DNA of 64,000 nt, taken from the NCBI GenBank assembly GCA_965277055.1, contig OZ255703.1, forward strand, positions 1,364,001 to 1,428,000, in the 5' to 3' direction. This document shows, piece after piece, positions 34,061 to 43,062 of the stretch. The stretch comes from CBDCHC01 sp965277055. GTDB lineage: Bacteria; Pseudomonadota; Gammaproteobacteria; PS1; Pseudothioglobaceae. The notes beneath the pieces are model-generated. The model was not told the DNA's origin and ran no database searches. It worked only from the letters and a program-made list of their open reading frames with translations. Both the position numbers and the translations under genes were made by a program. Position 1 is the stretch's first letter, and each line of letters starts with the position of its first letter.

Positions 34061-34863
34061 TATTGTATTACCTGTGTGTGCTTAAGCACTGCTATCATAT
34101 CAGAAGTTTCTTTAGGATTATGCGTGCGAATAATATCTGCTCCTTTTTGGATGGCGAGTTGATTAAATGCTGTGGAGGCTGCAACCCTGCCAGAAACCTC
34201 TCTCCCACCTAGTATTTTATCAAATATTGATTTGTTAGAGATTCCAATCAAGAGTTTAGTACCAAAGGTGGTAAATTCTTCAAGACGCTGAATGATTTCA
34301 ATATTATGTTCATAGCTTTTACCAAAGCCAAACCCTGGATCAATAATTACTCTGTTGGAGTCAATATGGTATCGTGCAAATTCTTCGAGTTTTGTTTCAA
34401 AAAAGAGTTTGAGTTCGTCTACTACATTGGCATATGTGGGGTTATCTTGCATGGTTTGTGGAGTACCTTGCATATGCATGACACAAATATCACAGGAATG
34501 CTCTGCCACTACTGCAAGTGATTCACAAGTGCGAAACCCATAAATATCATTAATCATAGACACCCCGTGTGTTAGTACCTTAGACATTACTTCGGGTTTA
34601 TAGGTATCTATAGATATACATACATCAGGTTGGCTATTTTTTAGAGCGCGAATAACAGGTACTACACGCTCTAATTCTTCTTCTAGAGAAACTGTTTGAG
34701 CATAAGGCCTGGAAGATTCTCCGCCAATATCAATAATTGTTGCTCCATCGTTAAGCATGGCCATCGCATGCTTAGAAGCAATATGAGTATCTAAAAACTT
34801 ACCACCATCACTAAATGAATCTGGGGTGATATTAAGTACCCCCATAATATCAATGTGCTTCAC
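34060..34863 (-). CDS. folP: Dihydropteroate synthase
   Basis: Joins p-aminobenzoate to dihydropterin pyrophosphate (267 aa, TIM barrel). The two pterin-binding signatures are visible: IMGVLNITPDSFSDGGKF at the N-terminus and IDIGGESSRPYAQTVSLEEE. DPGFGFGKSYEHN and GISNKSIFDKILG come later. I used a GTG start 6 nt after the ftsH stop; the ATG six codons in would cut into the first strand. Confidence 0.95.
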   Translation of the reverse strand: MKHIDIMGVLNITPDSFSDGGKFLDTHIASKHAMAMLNDGATIIDIGGESSRPYAQTVSLEEELERVVPVIRALKNSQPDVCISIDTYKPEVMSKVLTHGVSMINDIYGFRTCESLAVVAEHSCDICVMHMQGTPQTMQDNPTYANVVDELKLFFETKLEEFARYHIDSNRVIIDPGFGFGKSYEHNIEIIQRLEEFTTFGTKLLIGISNKSIFDKILGGREVSGRVAASTAFNQLAIQKGADIIRTHNPKETSDMIAVLKHTQVIQ

Positions 34864-34869
34864 TGGTTG

Positions 34870-36795
34870 TTAGACAAATTTTTTCAGGATTCTACCTGTG
34901 GTGTTGTCCGTATACACAGGTGGTTCTTTTGGAGTATTTTCAGGAGAGCCTCGACCAATCTCTTCACTCATTTCATCAGAATCAGTAATTTCCTGAGCAT
35001 CACCAATATCAATACGGTTCATCAGGTTATCAATTTGCCCCTCATCTATTGTTTCAAATTTGATGAGTGCAGCTGCCATATTGTCTAAAATATCACGATT
35101 TTCTTCTAAGATAGTACGTGCACGAGCATAGTTTTTATCAATCAGCTCTTTGATTTCTTTATCTACGAGTTGCGAAGTTGCTTCACTAATTTGATTGTTT
35201 TTAGTGGTTTGACGTCCTAAAAAAACTTCACCTTCTTCTTCTCCATAAGCAATTGCCCCAAGGGTTTCACTCATACCCCATTGCTTCACCATTTTATGAG
35301 CAATTTCAGTAGCGCGTTCAATATCATTACTTGCCCCAGTAGTGACAGCATCACCGCCGTAAATCAGCTCTTCAGCAATCCGACCACCAAATAATGATGA
35401 TATTTGTGAGTTTAGTTTCGTTTTAGAGACACTATAGCTATCTTTTTCAGGTAAGAACATAGTAACACCGAGTGCTCTACCTCTAGGGATGATAGTTACT
35501 TTATATACTGGGTCATGTTCTGGTACGAGTCGCCCAACAATTGCATGTCCTGCTTCATGGTAGGCGGTGAGTTCTTTTTCTTTTTCATCCATCACCATGC
35601 TTTTACGCTCACTCCCCATCATGATTTTGTCTTTTGCACTTTCAAACTCTTTCATGCCCACAATTTCTTTACTTTCACGTGCTGCCATTAGTGCTGCTTC
35701 ATTACATAAGTTTGCTAAATCAGCTCCAGAGAACCCAGGAGTACCTCTGGCAATATCGAGTGGTTTCACATTTTTTGCAATAGGGAGTTTGCGCATATGT
35801 ACTTTTAAAATAGCTTCACGCCCAGGTAAGTCAGGTAAGCCAACGACCACTTGACGATCAAAACGCCCAGGGCGTAATAATGCTTTATCTAACACATCAG
35901 GACGGTTCGTAGCAGCGATGATAATCACCCCTGAGTTGCCCTCAAAACCATCCATTTCTACTAGAATTTGGTTTAGTGTTTGCTCTCGCTCATCGTGTCC
36001 ACCACCCATGCCTGCCCCACGTTGGCGTCCTACAGCATCAATTTCATCAATAAAGATAATGCATGGTGCTTTTTTCTTAGCTTCATTAAACATGTCACGT
36101 ACACGAGAAGCACCTACGCCCACAAACATTTCTACAAAGTCAGAACCCGAAATAAAGAAAAATGGTACATTAGCCTCACCAGCAATGGCTTTAGCGAGTA
36201 AGGTTTTGCCAGTTCCTGGAGGGCCAACCATTAAAATCCCTTTGGGGATGCTTCCGCCGAGTTTGGTAAATTTCATCGGATCTCTTAGAAAGTCCACTAC
36301 TTCTTTGACTTCTTCTTTTGCCTCTTCCACACCAGCCACGTCTTCGAAGGTTTTTTTACCTTCACTTTCTTTATCAATCAGGCGTGCTTTAGATTTGCCA
36401 AAGCTCATTGGATTCCCCCCCGGCATGCCACCACCTAGCCCTTTCATAGAATACAAAATAATGCCAATCAAAAGCAGCATTGGAGCAATAGAAATTAATA
36501 AGTCACGCATGAGACTAGATTTTTCTGGTGGAGTAGAATTAACTGCTACGTTGTTATCGAGTAAGTCACCCATAAGACCTAAATCTCCAGGATTATAAGT
36601 AGAAAACTCAACACCATTAGTGGTAGTACCAGTGATTTGTTTACCAGCAATTTTCACGGTAGCTACTTGACCAGTTTTGACACTGCTAATGAAGTCAGAA
36701 TAGCTCATTTCATTAGTTTGCTTAGTATCAAAATTATTGACCAGTGAATAAATTCCTACTCCAATTACGACCCATAACAACAAATTTTTAAACAT
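34870..36795 (-). CDS. ftsH: ATP-dependent zinc metalloprotease FtsH
   Basis: Inner-membrane AAA+ protease (641 aa) that controls membrane proteins and LpxC. It has an N-terminal membrane helix, a periplasmic domain and a second helix near residues 100-116. Walker A GPPGTGKT is at 191-198, the pore motif is in MFVGVGASRVR, and the zinc site HEAGH is at 413-417. It heads ftsH-folP-glmM and is divergent from lptE. In E. coli ftsH follows rlmE, which is absent here. Confidence 0.97.
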   Translation of the reverse strand: MFKNLLLWVVIGVGIYSLVNNFDTKQTNEMSYSDFISSVKTGQVATVKIAGKQITGTTTNGVEFSTYNPGDLGLMGDLLDNNVAVNSTPPEKSSLMRDLLISIAPMLLLIGIILYSMKGLGGGMPGGNPMSFGKSKARLIDKESEGKKTFEDVAGVEEAKEEVKEVVDFLRDPMKFTKLGGSIPKGILMVGPPGTGKTLLAKAIAGEANVPFFFISGSDFVEMFVGVGASRVRDMFNEAKKKAPCIIFIDEIDAVGRQRGAGMGGGHDEREQTLNQILVEMDGFEGNSGVIIIAATNRPDVLDKALLRPGRFDRQVVVGLPDLPGREAILKVHMRKLPIAKNVKPLDIARGTPGFSGADLANLCNEAALMAARESKEIVGMKEFESAKDKIMMGSERKSMVMDEKEKELTAYHEAGHAIVGRLVPEHDPVYKVTIIPRGRALGVTMFLPEKDSYSVSKTKLNSQISSLFGGRIAEELIYGGDAVTTGASNDIERATEIAHKMVKQWGMSETLGAIAYGEEEGEVFLGRQTTKNNQISEATSQLVDKEIKELIDKNYARARTILEENRDILDNMAAALIKFETIDEGQIDNLMNRIDIGDAQEITDSDEMSEEIGRGSPENTPKEPPVYTDNTTGRILKKFV

Positions 36796-36834
36796 GTTTA
36801 CCCACGCCTTTTAAAAAAGAAAATATACCATAAG

Positions 36835-36851
36835 TGCTAATATTTTTAGCA
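36835..36851. promoter_or_regulatory. Palindrome in the ftsH-lptE divergent region
   Basis: TGCTAA-TATTT-TTAGCA is a perfect 6-bp inverted repeat with a 5-bp spacer, in the 94 bp between the two divergent start codons. It could be an operator. No regulator is suggested by the sequence. Confidence 0.3.
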
Positions 36852-36889
36852 TAAAATACTTTGATTATCACTCATATATAGTAAGAGGA

Positions 36890-37333
36890 ATGCATAATTT
36901 CAAGGGTATTGTACTGTTATTTTTGGTTTTAGGGACATTGACCAGTTGTGGTTTTACTAAAAAATCGTTAACTACTCCGACTACAACCAATTTTGGTATT
37001 AGTGGTCCATTTGGTGATTTTAATGCATTAGTTCAAGCAAAGCTAAATCCGGCTATTAATTCAGAGACAACGGTTACTATTTCACAAGTTAGTCAAGAAA
37101 AATTCGAAGAAGCCTACCGCTCAGACAAGGTGAGTATTCATAGATTAGTAGTAACAGTTGAGTTTAGTATGAAAAATGGTGGACACACACCTATTACTCA
37201 TACACTTACCAGTCAAAAGTTTATCAACACAGCGCAAACTAGTTCTAGAACTACACAAGAACAAGAGGCATATGCTGCTATGACTGAGGAGCTTGTGAGC
37301 CAGCTCATTGCTATCGTGCATGCGCATCAGTAG
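36890..37333 (+). CDS. lptE: LPS-assembly lipoprotein LptE
   Basis: A 147-residue outer-membrane lipoprotein, the plug of LptD in LPS export. A signal peptide ends in the lipobox LTSC with lipidated Cys20, followed by CGF. The rest is low in motifs, as is normal for LptE. The assignment rests on the lipobox, the length and the next gene, holA, which follows lptE in gammaproteobacteria. The usual upstream leuS is not here. Confidence 0.8.
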   Translation: MHNFKGIVLLFLVLGTLTSCGFTKKSLTTPTTTNFGISGPFGDFNALVQAKLNPAINSETTVTISQVSQEKFEEAYRSDKVSIHRLVVTVEFSMKNGGHTPITHTLTSQKFINTAQTSSRTTQEQEAYAAMTEELVSQLIAIVHAHQ

Positions 37334-38303
37334 TGAGGTATTACCACAATCACTAGATGCAACTCATACGATCTATGGGTTATTTGGGGTAGAATCGCTA
37401 CTAATTGATACTTCACTGACCACACTTTACCAGCATCTTAAAAACCATTCTTATGACTATAAGGTCCCGTTTGATATTGCGGCGAATACGAGTATTCAGC
37501 CGGTACTTGATGAATGTAATAATGTGTCGTTATTTAGTCCGCATAAAATAATTGAACTACGTATTTCTAGTACTGCTACTAAAGTTATTAATGGTATTAA
37601 AACGTTACTTGCACATCAGCGCAAGGGAGTTGTACTTATCATGATTTTTGGCGAACTCACTTGGCAACAGCAAAAAACCAAGTGGTTTACTGAGCTTGCT
37701 CAGCAATCTCTGCTCATCGAGCATGCTACCATTGAGCCTAGAATGATGTCGAGCTGGATAACCCGTACTGCCCAAACTATGGGTATTGTCCTGACATCAC
37801 AGGTAGCTAATGCTATTGCTGAGGCGAATGCGTATAATTTACTCAGTGCCTATAATGAACTGCAAAAAATAGAGCTTATGTACGATGAGTTGGGCGATGT
37901 TAATGATGAGCAACTGCTCAAGCAACTCAGTAATAACTCAAAATATGGTATTTATAATTTAGTGGATTCAGCGCTCATGGGCAATACTGCATTGGTATGT
38001 GAAATATATCATCAGGGAAATTTTGAATACAGTCATTTGGTAAATGTATTATATATCCAACTTAACCAATTGGCAGCGATTTACATAGAGGCAAAGCACA
38101 ACGGACTTGACAAAGCCATCGCAAATCAGAGAGTTTGGAAAAGTAAGATAAATATTATAAAATCAGCTTTAGCAAGAAATACACTCTCTAAAATACAACA
38201 ATTATTAGTATTACTTGGGCGCGTAGAGCGAAGCATAAAAGGGCGAGATACTCTTGTTGTGCAGCACAAAGCACTAGACATATTAGTTTCTTTATCAACC
38301 TAA
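37320..38303 (+). CDS. holA: DNA polymerase III subunit delta
   Basis: Clamp-loader subunit (327 aa) that opens the beta clamp. The N-terminal half gives IYGLFGVESLLIDTSLTTLY, the weak P-loop-like domain of delta. The C-terminal part has the helical collar with SALARNTLSKIQQLLVLLGRVERSIKG. I took ATG 37320 over the TTG at 37308. It overlaps the end of lptE by 14 nt in another frame. Confidence 0.88.
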   Translation: MRISSEVLPQSLDATHTIYGLFGVESLLIDTSLTTLYQHLKNHSYDYKVPFDIAANTSIQPVLDECNNVSLFSPHKIIELRISSTATKVINGIKTLLAHQRKGVVLIMIFGELTWQQQKTKWFTELAQQSLLIEHATIEPRMMSSWITRTAQTMGIVLTSQVANAIAEANAYNLLSAYNELQKIELMYDELGDVNDEQLLKQLSNNSKYGIYNLVDSALMGNTALVCEIYHQGNFEYSHLVNVLYIQLNQLAAIYIEAKHNGLDKAIANQRVWKSKINIIKSALARNTLSKIQQLLVLLGRVERSIKGRDTLVVQHKALDILVSLST

Positions 38304-38315
38304 TTGGATACATCA

Positions 38316-39563
38316 ATGAATAAATTACACGAGTTTGCAAGGGCAGCTAAACAAGCAAAAGCAGTAATGACCACTGCGACTACAGAGCAAAAAAATAGTG
38401 TATTAACACATCTTATTTCTCACATTACTGCGAATACTAATACAATTTTGGCAGCAAATGCTAAAGATATTGCTTTAGGTCATGAGCGCAATCTTGCTGA
38501 TTCATTACTTGATAGACTGATGTTAAATGAAGAGAGAATTGCAGGTATTATTACTAGTCTTAACCAAATTATTGCCTTACGTGATCCAGTAGGTGAGATT
38601 ACGGAACTAGAATATATGCCAAGTGGCATTCAGGTAGGCAAAATGCGCGTACCTCTTGGGGTGGTGGGCATTATTTACGAATCACGCCCTAATGTCACCA
38701 TTGATGCAGCCGCCTTATGCTTAAAGAGTGGTAATGTCACTATTTTGCGTGGTGGCAAGGAAGCTCTACATTCTAATATTGCCTTGCATACGTGTATTGC
38801 TCAGAGTCTCATTGATACTGGACTTGATAGTAATGCAGTACAACTCATTACAGATACCAATAGAGCATTGGTCTCAGAATTAGTGTCTAATGAAGACTAC
38901 ATTGATGTAGTAATCCCCAGAGGGGGTAAAGGGCTCGTACAAGCGATTAAAGATAGTGCTAAAGTACCAGTCATTAAACATCTTGATGGAGTATGTCATA
39001 CATATATTGATGAATTAGCAGATAAGAAAAAAGCAATTGATATAGCCTATAACGCCAAAACCAGAAGGTATGGGGTGTGTAACGCTATGGAAACGTTACT
39101 AATTCATGCAGATTTTGCTACTGATGCGGTGAGTGAGCTGATAGAAAAATATATTCAAAAAGGCGTAGAACTCAGAGGGTGTGAGCGCATGGTAGCACTT
39201 GATGAGCGGATTATTCCTGCAACTGAAGCTGACTGGTCTACAGAATATCTTGATGCAATCTTATCAATCAAAATGGTTGATTCTATGGAGGAAGCTATTG
39301 TACATATCAACACTTATGGTTCTGGTCACACTGAGAGCATTGTCTGTGAAAGTGTGACTAAGGGCAGAATCTTTTTAAGTGCAGTAGATTCTTCTTCAGT
39401 GATGATTAATGCTTCTACGGGCTTTGCAGATGGGTTTGAATACGGACTTGGGGCGGAAATTGGCATTTCAACTGATAAATTTCACGCCAGAGGTCCAGTA
39501 GGTTTGGCAGGACTTACCTCACAAAAATTTATTGTTCTCGGAGATGGACATATTCGCCCATAA
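38316..39563 (+). CDS. proA: Gamma-glutamyl phosphate reductase
   Basis: Second step of proline synthesis (415 aa), an aldehyde dehydrogenase-fold enzyme. Blocks include PLGVVGIIYESRPNVTIDAA, LRGGKEALHSN, the catalytic Cys in YGVCNAMETLL and AEIGISTDKFHARGPVGLAGLT. The ATG at 38316 is favoured over a TTG four codons earlier. No proB is adjacent. Confidence 0.96.
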   Translation: MNKLHEFARAAKQAKAVMTTATTEQKNSVLTHLISHITANTNTILAANAKDIALGHERNLADSLLDRLMLNEERIAGIITSLNQIIALRDPVGEITELEYMPSGIQVGKMRVPLGVVGIIYESRPNVTIDAAALCLKSGNVTILRGGKEALHSNIALHTCIAQSLIDTGLDSNAVQLITDTNRALVSELVSNEDYIDVVIPRGGKGLVQAIKDSAKVPVIKHLDGVCHTYIDELADKKKAIDIAYNAKTRRYGVCNAMETLLIHADFATDAVSELIEKYIQKGVELRGCERMVALDERIIPATEADWSTEYLDAILSIKMVDSMEEAIVHINTYGSGHTESIVCESVTKGRIFLSAVDSSSVMINASTGFADGFEYGLGAEIGISTDKFHARGPVGLAGLTSQKFIVLGDGHIRP

Positions 39564-39644
39564 TATATACTTCAAACAGTAACTAAATTAAGGGTACTAG
39601 AGCAGTATTATTGATAAAATTAAGATTTAGATGCACACTCATTT

Positions 39645-40640
39645 ATGACTCATCAAGTAACAAATTTAAAGTCTGGTAATACATTTACTGTTAGTGATAC
39701 TACGGTATTGCAAGCAGCGCTTGATGCGGGGTTGAATTACCCATATGGCTGTAGAAACGGTTTTTGTGGACGTTGTAAAGCGCATATTGCTGGAGGGAAA
39801 ATACATTACAAAGGAGATATTCCACCAGGGATTCGTGAAGATGAGCTTGCAGACTTTGCGTTATTATGTCAGTGCTTCGCTGATTCTGATTTAGAAATTA
39901 ATATTGATGAACTCGTTCCAGAGGTACGAGTATCTACCTTTGCTGCACAAATCACTGAGGTGGTGATGCTTAATCATGATGTAGTAAAACTCGTACTCAC
40001 CACAGAAACTGCTGTAAAGTATCTTTCTGGACAGTATGTAGATATTGGCTATAGTTCTGCTGAGCATACCTTTGAGCCTAGGGCATTTTCTATTGCCAAT
40101 CAATCTGGGAGTAATACCTTAGAGTTTCATATCCGTGTGATTGCTGGAGGAGAATTTACCACCTTTTTAGCCCAACATTTGCCTGTTGGTGAGCAAGTAG
40201 AGGTTACAGGTCCTAAAGGTGACTTTTATCTCAGAAACACCAATGATAAAGATATTATATTAGTTGCAGGGGGTACTGGGCTCGCTCCAGTAAAAGCGAT
40301 TTTGGAAGAATTAAAAGCCAATGATGACCCAAGAAATATCACTTTATATTGGGGCGTGAGAGACATGGGAGATATTTATTTTGACTTCACTACCCTTGCA
40401 GGGAGTGAAAATATTACGTATATTCCAGTACTTTCCCAACCAAGTGCGGACTGGAAAGGTCGCACAGGCTATGTGCATTCGGCATTACTTGAAGATATTA
40501 CAGACTTTGGCAATTATGCAGTATATACCTGCGGACCACCAGTTATGGTGGAGGCAGTAGCTACTGCATGTAGTGAACATGGGCTTTCTAAACAAAACTT
40601 TTATAATGATAGTTTTGAATTTAACACTATAACTAACTAA
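39645..40640 (+). CDS. 2Fe-2S/FAD/NAD(P)H oxidoreductase (AscD/phenol hydroxylase reductase type)
   Basis: A 331-residue electron-transfer flavoprotein. The N-terminal plant-type ferredoxin domain has Cys36, Cys41, Cys44 and Cys75. An FAD-binding barrel (PRAFSIANQSGSNTLEFHIR) and an NAD(P)-binding domain (ILVAGGTGLAPVKAILEEL; YTCGPPVMVEA) follow. It is the architecture of CDP-6-deoxy-L-threo-D-glycero-4-hexulose-3-dehydrase reductase and of oxygenase reductases. Gammaproteobacteria often carry a stand-alone copy of unknown partner. It could in principle feed the Rieske protein at 3690-4097, but nothing links them directly. Confidence 0.8.
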   Translation: MTHQVTNLKSGNTFTVSDTTVLQAALDAGLNYPYGCRNGFCGRCKAHIAGGKIHYKGDIPPGIREDELADFALLCQCFADSDLEINIDELVPEVRVSTFAAQITEVVMLNHDVVKLVLTTETAVKYLSGQYVDIGYSSAEHTFEPRAFSIANQSGSNTLEFHIRVIAGGEFTTFLAQHLPVGEQVEVTGPKGDFYLRNTNDKDIILVAGGTGLAPVKAILEELKANDDPRNITLYWGVRDMGDIYFDFTTLAGSENITYIPVLSQPSADWKGRTGYVHSALLEDITDFGNYAVYTCGPPVMVEAVATACSEHGLSKQNFYNDSFEFNTITN

Positions 40641-40645
40641 TACCG

Positions 40646-40945
40646 ATGATGCAACAGCACCTAGAAGAAATGCTAACTTTGACCTTTGCCCCGAGTTATT
40701 TGGAGGTGGTTAATGAATCACATAATCACTCAGGAGATAGAACAGAATCTCATTTTAAAATTATTGTAGTAAGTGAAAAATTTGAGGGTATGTCTCTGTT
40801 AAACAGGCACCGCAGTATCAATGAACTTTTTAGAGAAGAGCTTACGCACATTCATGCATTAGCAATGCATACCTACACCCCAAGCGAATGGCATAAGAAA
40901 ACCACCAAGCCAATGTCACCTAAATGTATGGGTGGTAGCAAATAA
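40646..40945 (+). CDS. bolA: BolA-family protein
   Basis: A 99-residue BolA/IbaG-like protein with the class II KH-like fold. DRTESHFKIIVVSEKFEGMSLLNRHRSINELF contains the conserved FKI and L-x-RHR segments; His residues in this region bind clusters with monothiol glutaredoxins. It follows the reductase gene by 5 nt and precedes mltD. Confidence 0.88.
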   Translation: MMQQHLEEMLTLTFAPSYLEVVNESHNHSGDRTESHFKIIVVSEKFEGMSLLNRHRSINELFREELTHIHALAMHTYTPSEWHKKTTKPMSPKCMGGSK

Positions 40946-40949
40946 GACT

Positions 40950-42419
40950 ATGAAATACGCTACTCTTACTCTGATGCTCTGGGGTTGTTTATTTGGGAGT
41001 GTGAGTGCAAACTCTAGTACGACTAACCTATGGGAAGAGATTAGTAATAATCATTCCCTCACAGGCTATGAAAAGGATAATGGACTGTTTTGGCATATTA
41101 AATGGTTTAAAGAAAACCCTGATTATCTTACCCGAGTAACGAAGCGTGCCCAGCCCTACTTAAAAATCGTACTTGATGAAGTAAAAAAGCGTAATTTACC
41201 CTATGAGTTGGCCTTATTGCCTATTGTAGAAAGTGCATATTATCCCTTCTCTTATTCTCATGGTACGGCTTCTGGGTTGTGGCAATTTATCGGCTCTACT
41301 GGGAAGTTGTATGGATTACGCCAAGATTTTTGGGTAGATGAACGCCGTGATATTGTGAAGTCCACCAGAGCAGCATTGCAATATTTACAAAATTTATATA
41401 CTTTATTTGGTGATTGGCAGTTAGCTATTGCTTCTTATAATTCTGGTCCCGGCAGGGTACAACGTGCTATTGCTAAAAATAAACGCTTAGGGCGCAAAAC
41501 AGACTTTTGGCATATCAAACTCCCTGACGAAACCAGAGGGTATTTACCACGACTACTTGCAGTTGCCACCCTTATTAAACACCCTGAAAAATATGGACAA
41601 GTTATTACCCCGGTATATGATGAAGAAGTACTTACTTCTGTTTTTTTGAAAGGACAATTAGATATTTCTCTAATTAGTGAGTTTACTGGTCTTACTCCTG
41701 ATGAAATTTATGAACTCAACCCAGCACTGAACCGCTTTGCTACTCCAGAAAATTATAATTTATTATTACCAGTGGAAGTAATCAGTCAGTTTAGAACAGC
41801 ACTCGGAGCATATCCCACTAGTAAACGTATTGATTGGATTCGTCATAAAGTACGCTCTGGAGATAGCTTAAGTAAGTTAGCTAGCGAGTACCGGGTAAGT
41901 ACGAGTGCTATTAAAGTGATTAATGAGTTAGCATCTAATACTATTGTTATTGGGGATTACATTTTGATTCCTACTGCTCAAAAAGCCACGAGTTTTTATA
42001 CTAAATCACTTGATTATCAAGAAGATATTCGCCTCAGTGAGCATAGTGAAAAAGTGGTTCACACTATTAAAAAGGGTGAATCTTTATGGGATATTTCTAT
42101 GAAATATGGAGTGAGTGTAAAAAATATTGTCAAATGGAATAAACTCCCTTCTTCAACGATAGTGCAAATTGGCGATAAACTTGCAATATATAAAACAAAA
42201 CCTACTAAAATGTCTACTCTAGTAAAAACAACGAAATTACGCCCTAATATTACTCGTACACTGACATACACCGTAAAAAGCGGAGATTCGTTTTGGAGTA
42301 TTGCTAAGAAGTTTAAACTTACTTCGCGTGAGATAGCTTCTAGCAATAATTTAGATATCAACAAGGCACTACAACCAGGACAAAAACTCACCTTAGAGGT
42401 AAATATAGTTAATGATTAG
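40950..42419 (+). CDS. mltD: Membrane-bound lytic murein transglycosylase D
   Basis: Cleaves glycan strands of peptidoglycan (489 aa). A signal peptide (1-20) is followed by the SLT catalytic domain with Glu94 in LLPIVESAYYPF and the GLWQFIGSTGK and YNSGPGRV blocks. Three LysM repeats follow: VRSGDSLSKLASEYRV, IKKGESLWDISMKYGV and VKSGDSFWSIAKKFKL. The signal lacks a clear lipobox: the cysteine at position 13 is not in the L-x-G-C context of E. coli MltD. The ATG at 40950 follows the bolA stop by 4 nt. Confidence 0.92.
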   Translation: MKYATLTLMLWGCLFGSVSANSSTTNLWEEISNNHSLTGYEKDNGLFWHIKWFKENPDYLTRVTKRAQPYLKIVLDEVKKRNLPYELALLPIVESAYYPFSYSHGTASGLWQFIGSTGKLYGLRQDFWVDERRDIVKSTRAALQYLQNLYTLFGDWQLAIASYNSGPGRVQRAIAKNKRLGRKTDFWHIKLPDETRGYLPRLLAVATLIKHPEKYGQVITPVYDEEVLTSVFLKGQLDISLISEFTGLTPDEIYELNPALNRFATPENYNLLLPVEVISQFRTALGAYPTSKRIDWIRHKVRSGDSLSKLASEYRVSTSAIKVINELASNTIVIGDYILIPTAQKATSFYTKSLDYQEDIRLSEHSEKVVHTIKKGESLWDISMKYGVSVKNIVKWNKLPSSTIVQIGDKLAIYKTKPTKMSTLVKTTKLRPNITRTLTYTVKSGDSFWSIAKKFKLTSREIASSNNLDINKALQPGQKLTLEVNIVND

Positions 42420-43062
42420 AATCCCAATTATCAAAATTGTCTTAGCGACCTTTGCTTTATTTTTTACGCAAATCCAAAAAATATTGGAAGTATCTATTTT
42501 TCCAATATTAATTAGTCTGCCCTTTATTTTTGCCTTTGTAGAAATTATCCCACAAGTCAAAACATTAGAAGATATTCAAGGGTTGCAACTTGCACCGAGT
42601 TTTTTGCTCTATGCACTGTTATTTTTTTATGGGATGCTATGCTTAAATATTAGTTTATATCGTTTAACTTCTTTAGGAGTTCAAAGTACCCACCGCTTTG
42701 GTATTGTACCACCAGTGTTGGTGTTTAGATTGTTACCATATTTCTTTTTTGTGCAACTTATTATTATTAGTGTCTCCTTTATTCAGATTCCATTTGTCGA
42801 GCCTATTGTCTTTATGTTGATTGCGCATATCTTATTGAAATTTGTTAGTATTTCTACTGGGCTGTCAAATATCTCAAGTTTGCAATTTATTGACCGACTT
42901 AATATTGCCATCTTACAATTCATTATTCCAATAATACTCCTGATGATTGCGACCATTATTGGCTCTGGAGTGCTGATCTTAGTCATCAAAGTACTTACTA
43001 TTTACTATAGTGCTATTGCACTTGGTTTTATTTTTAATAATTTACATCCACATACTTCATGA
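42412..43062 (+). CDS. Multi-pass membrane protein of unknown function
   Basis: A 216-residue protein that is almost entirely hydrophobic, with about six membrane segments (near 5-40, 60-85, 100-130, 160-185 and 190-208). I do not recognise a family. It overlaps the mltD stop by 8 nt and the ybiT start by 4 nt, so it is translated as part of the bolA-mltD-ybiT run. Codon usage looks like that of its neighbours. Confidence 0.75.
   Translation: MIRIPIIKIVLATFALFFTQIQKILEVSIFPILISLPFIFAFVEIIPQVKTLEDIQGLQLAPSFLLYALLFFYGMLCLNISLYRLTSLGVQSTHRFGIVPPVLVFRLLPYFFFVQLIIISVSFIQIPFVEPIVFMLIAHILLKFVSISTGLSNISSLQFIDRLNIAILQFIIPIILLMIATIIGSGVLILVIKVLTIYYSAIALGFIFNNLHPHTS

Noticed and set aside
35918..36598. 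226-aa open frame opposite ftsH
   Set aside because: It is a mirror of the strongly conserved AAA+ coding strand, with Ser/Pro-rich shadow composition and no start signal.
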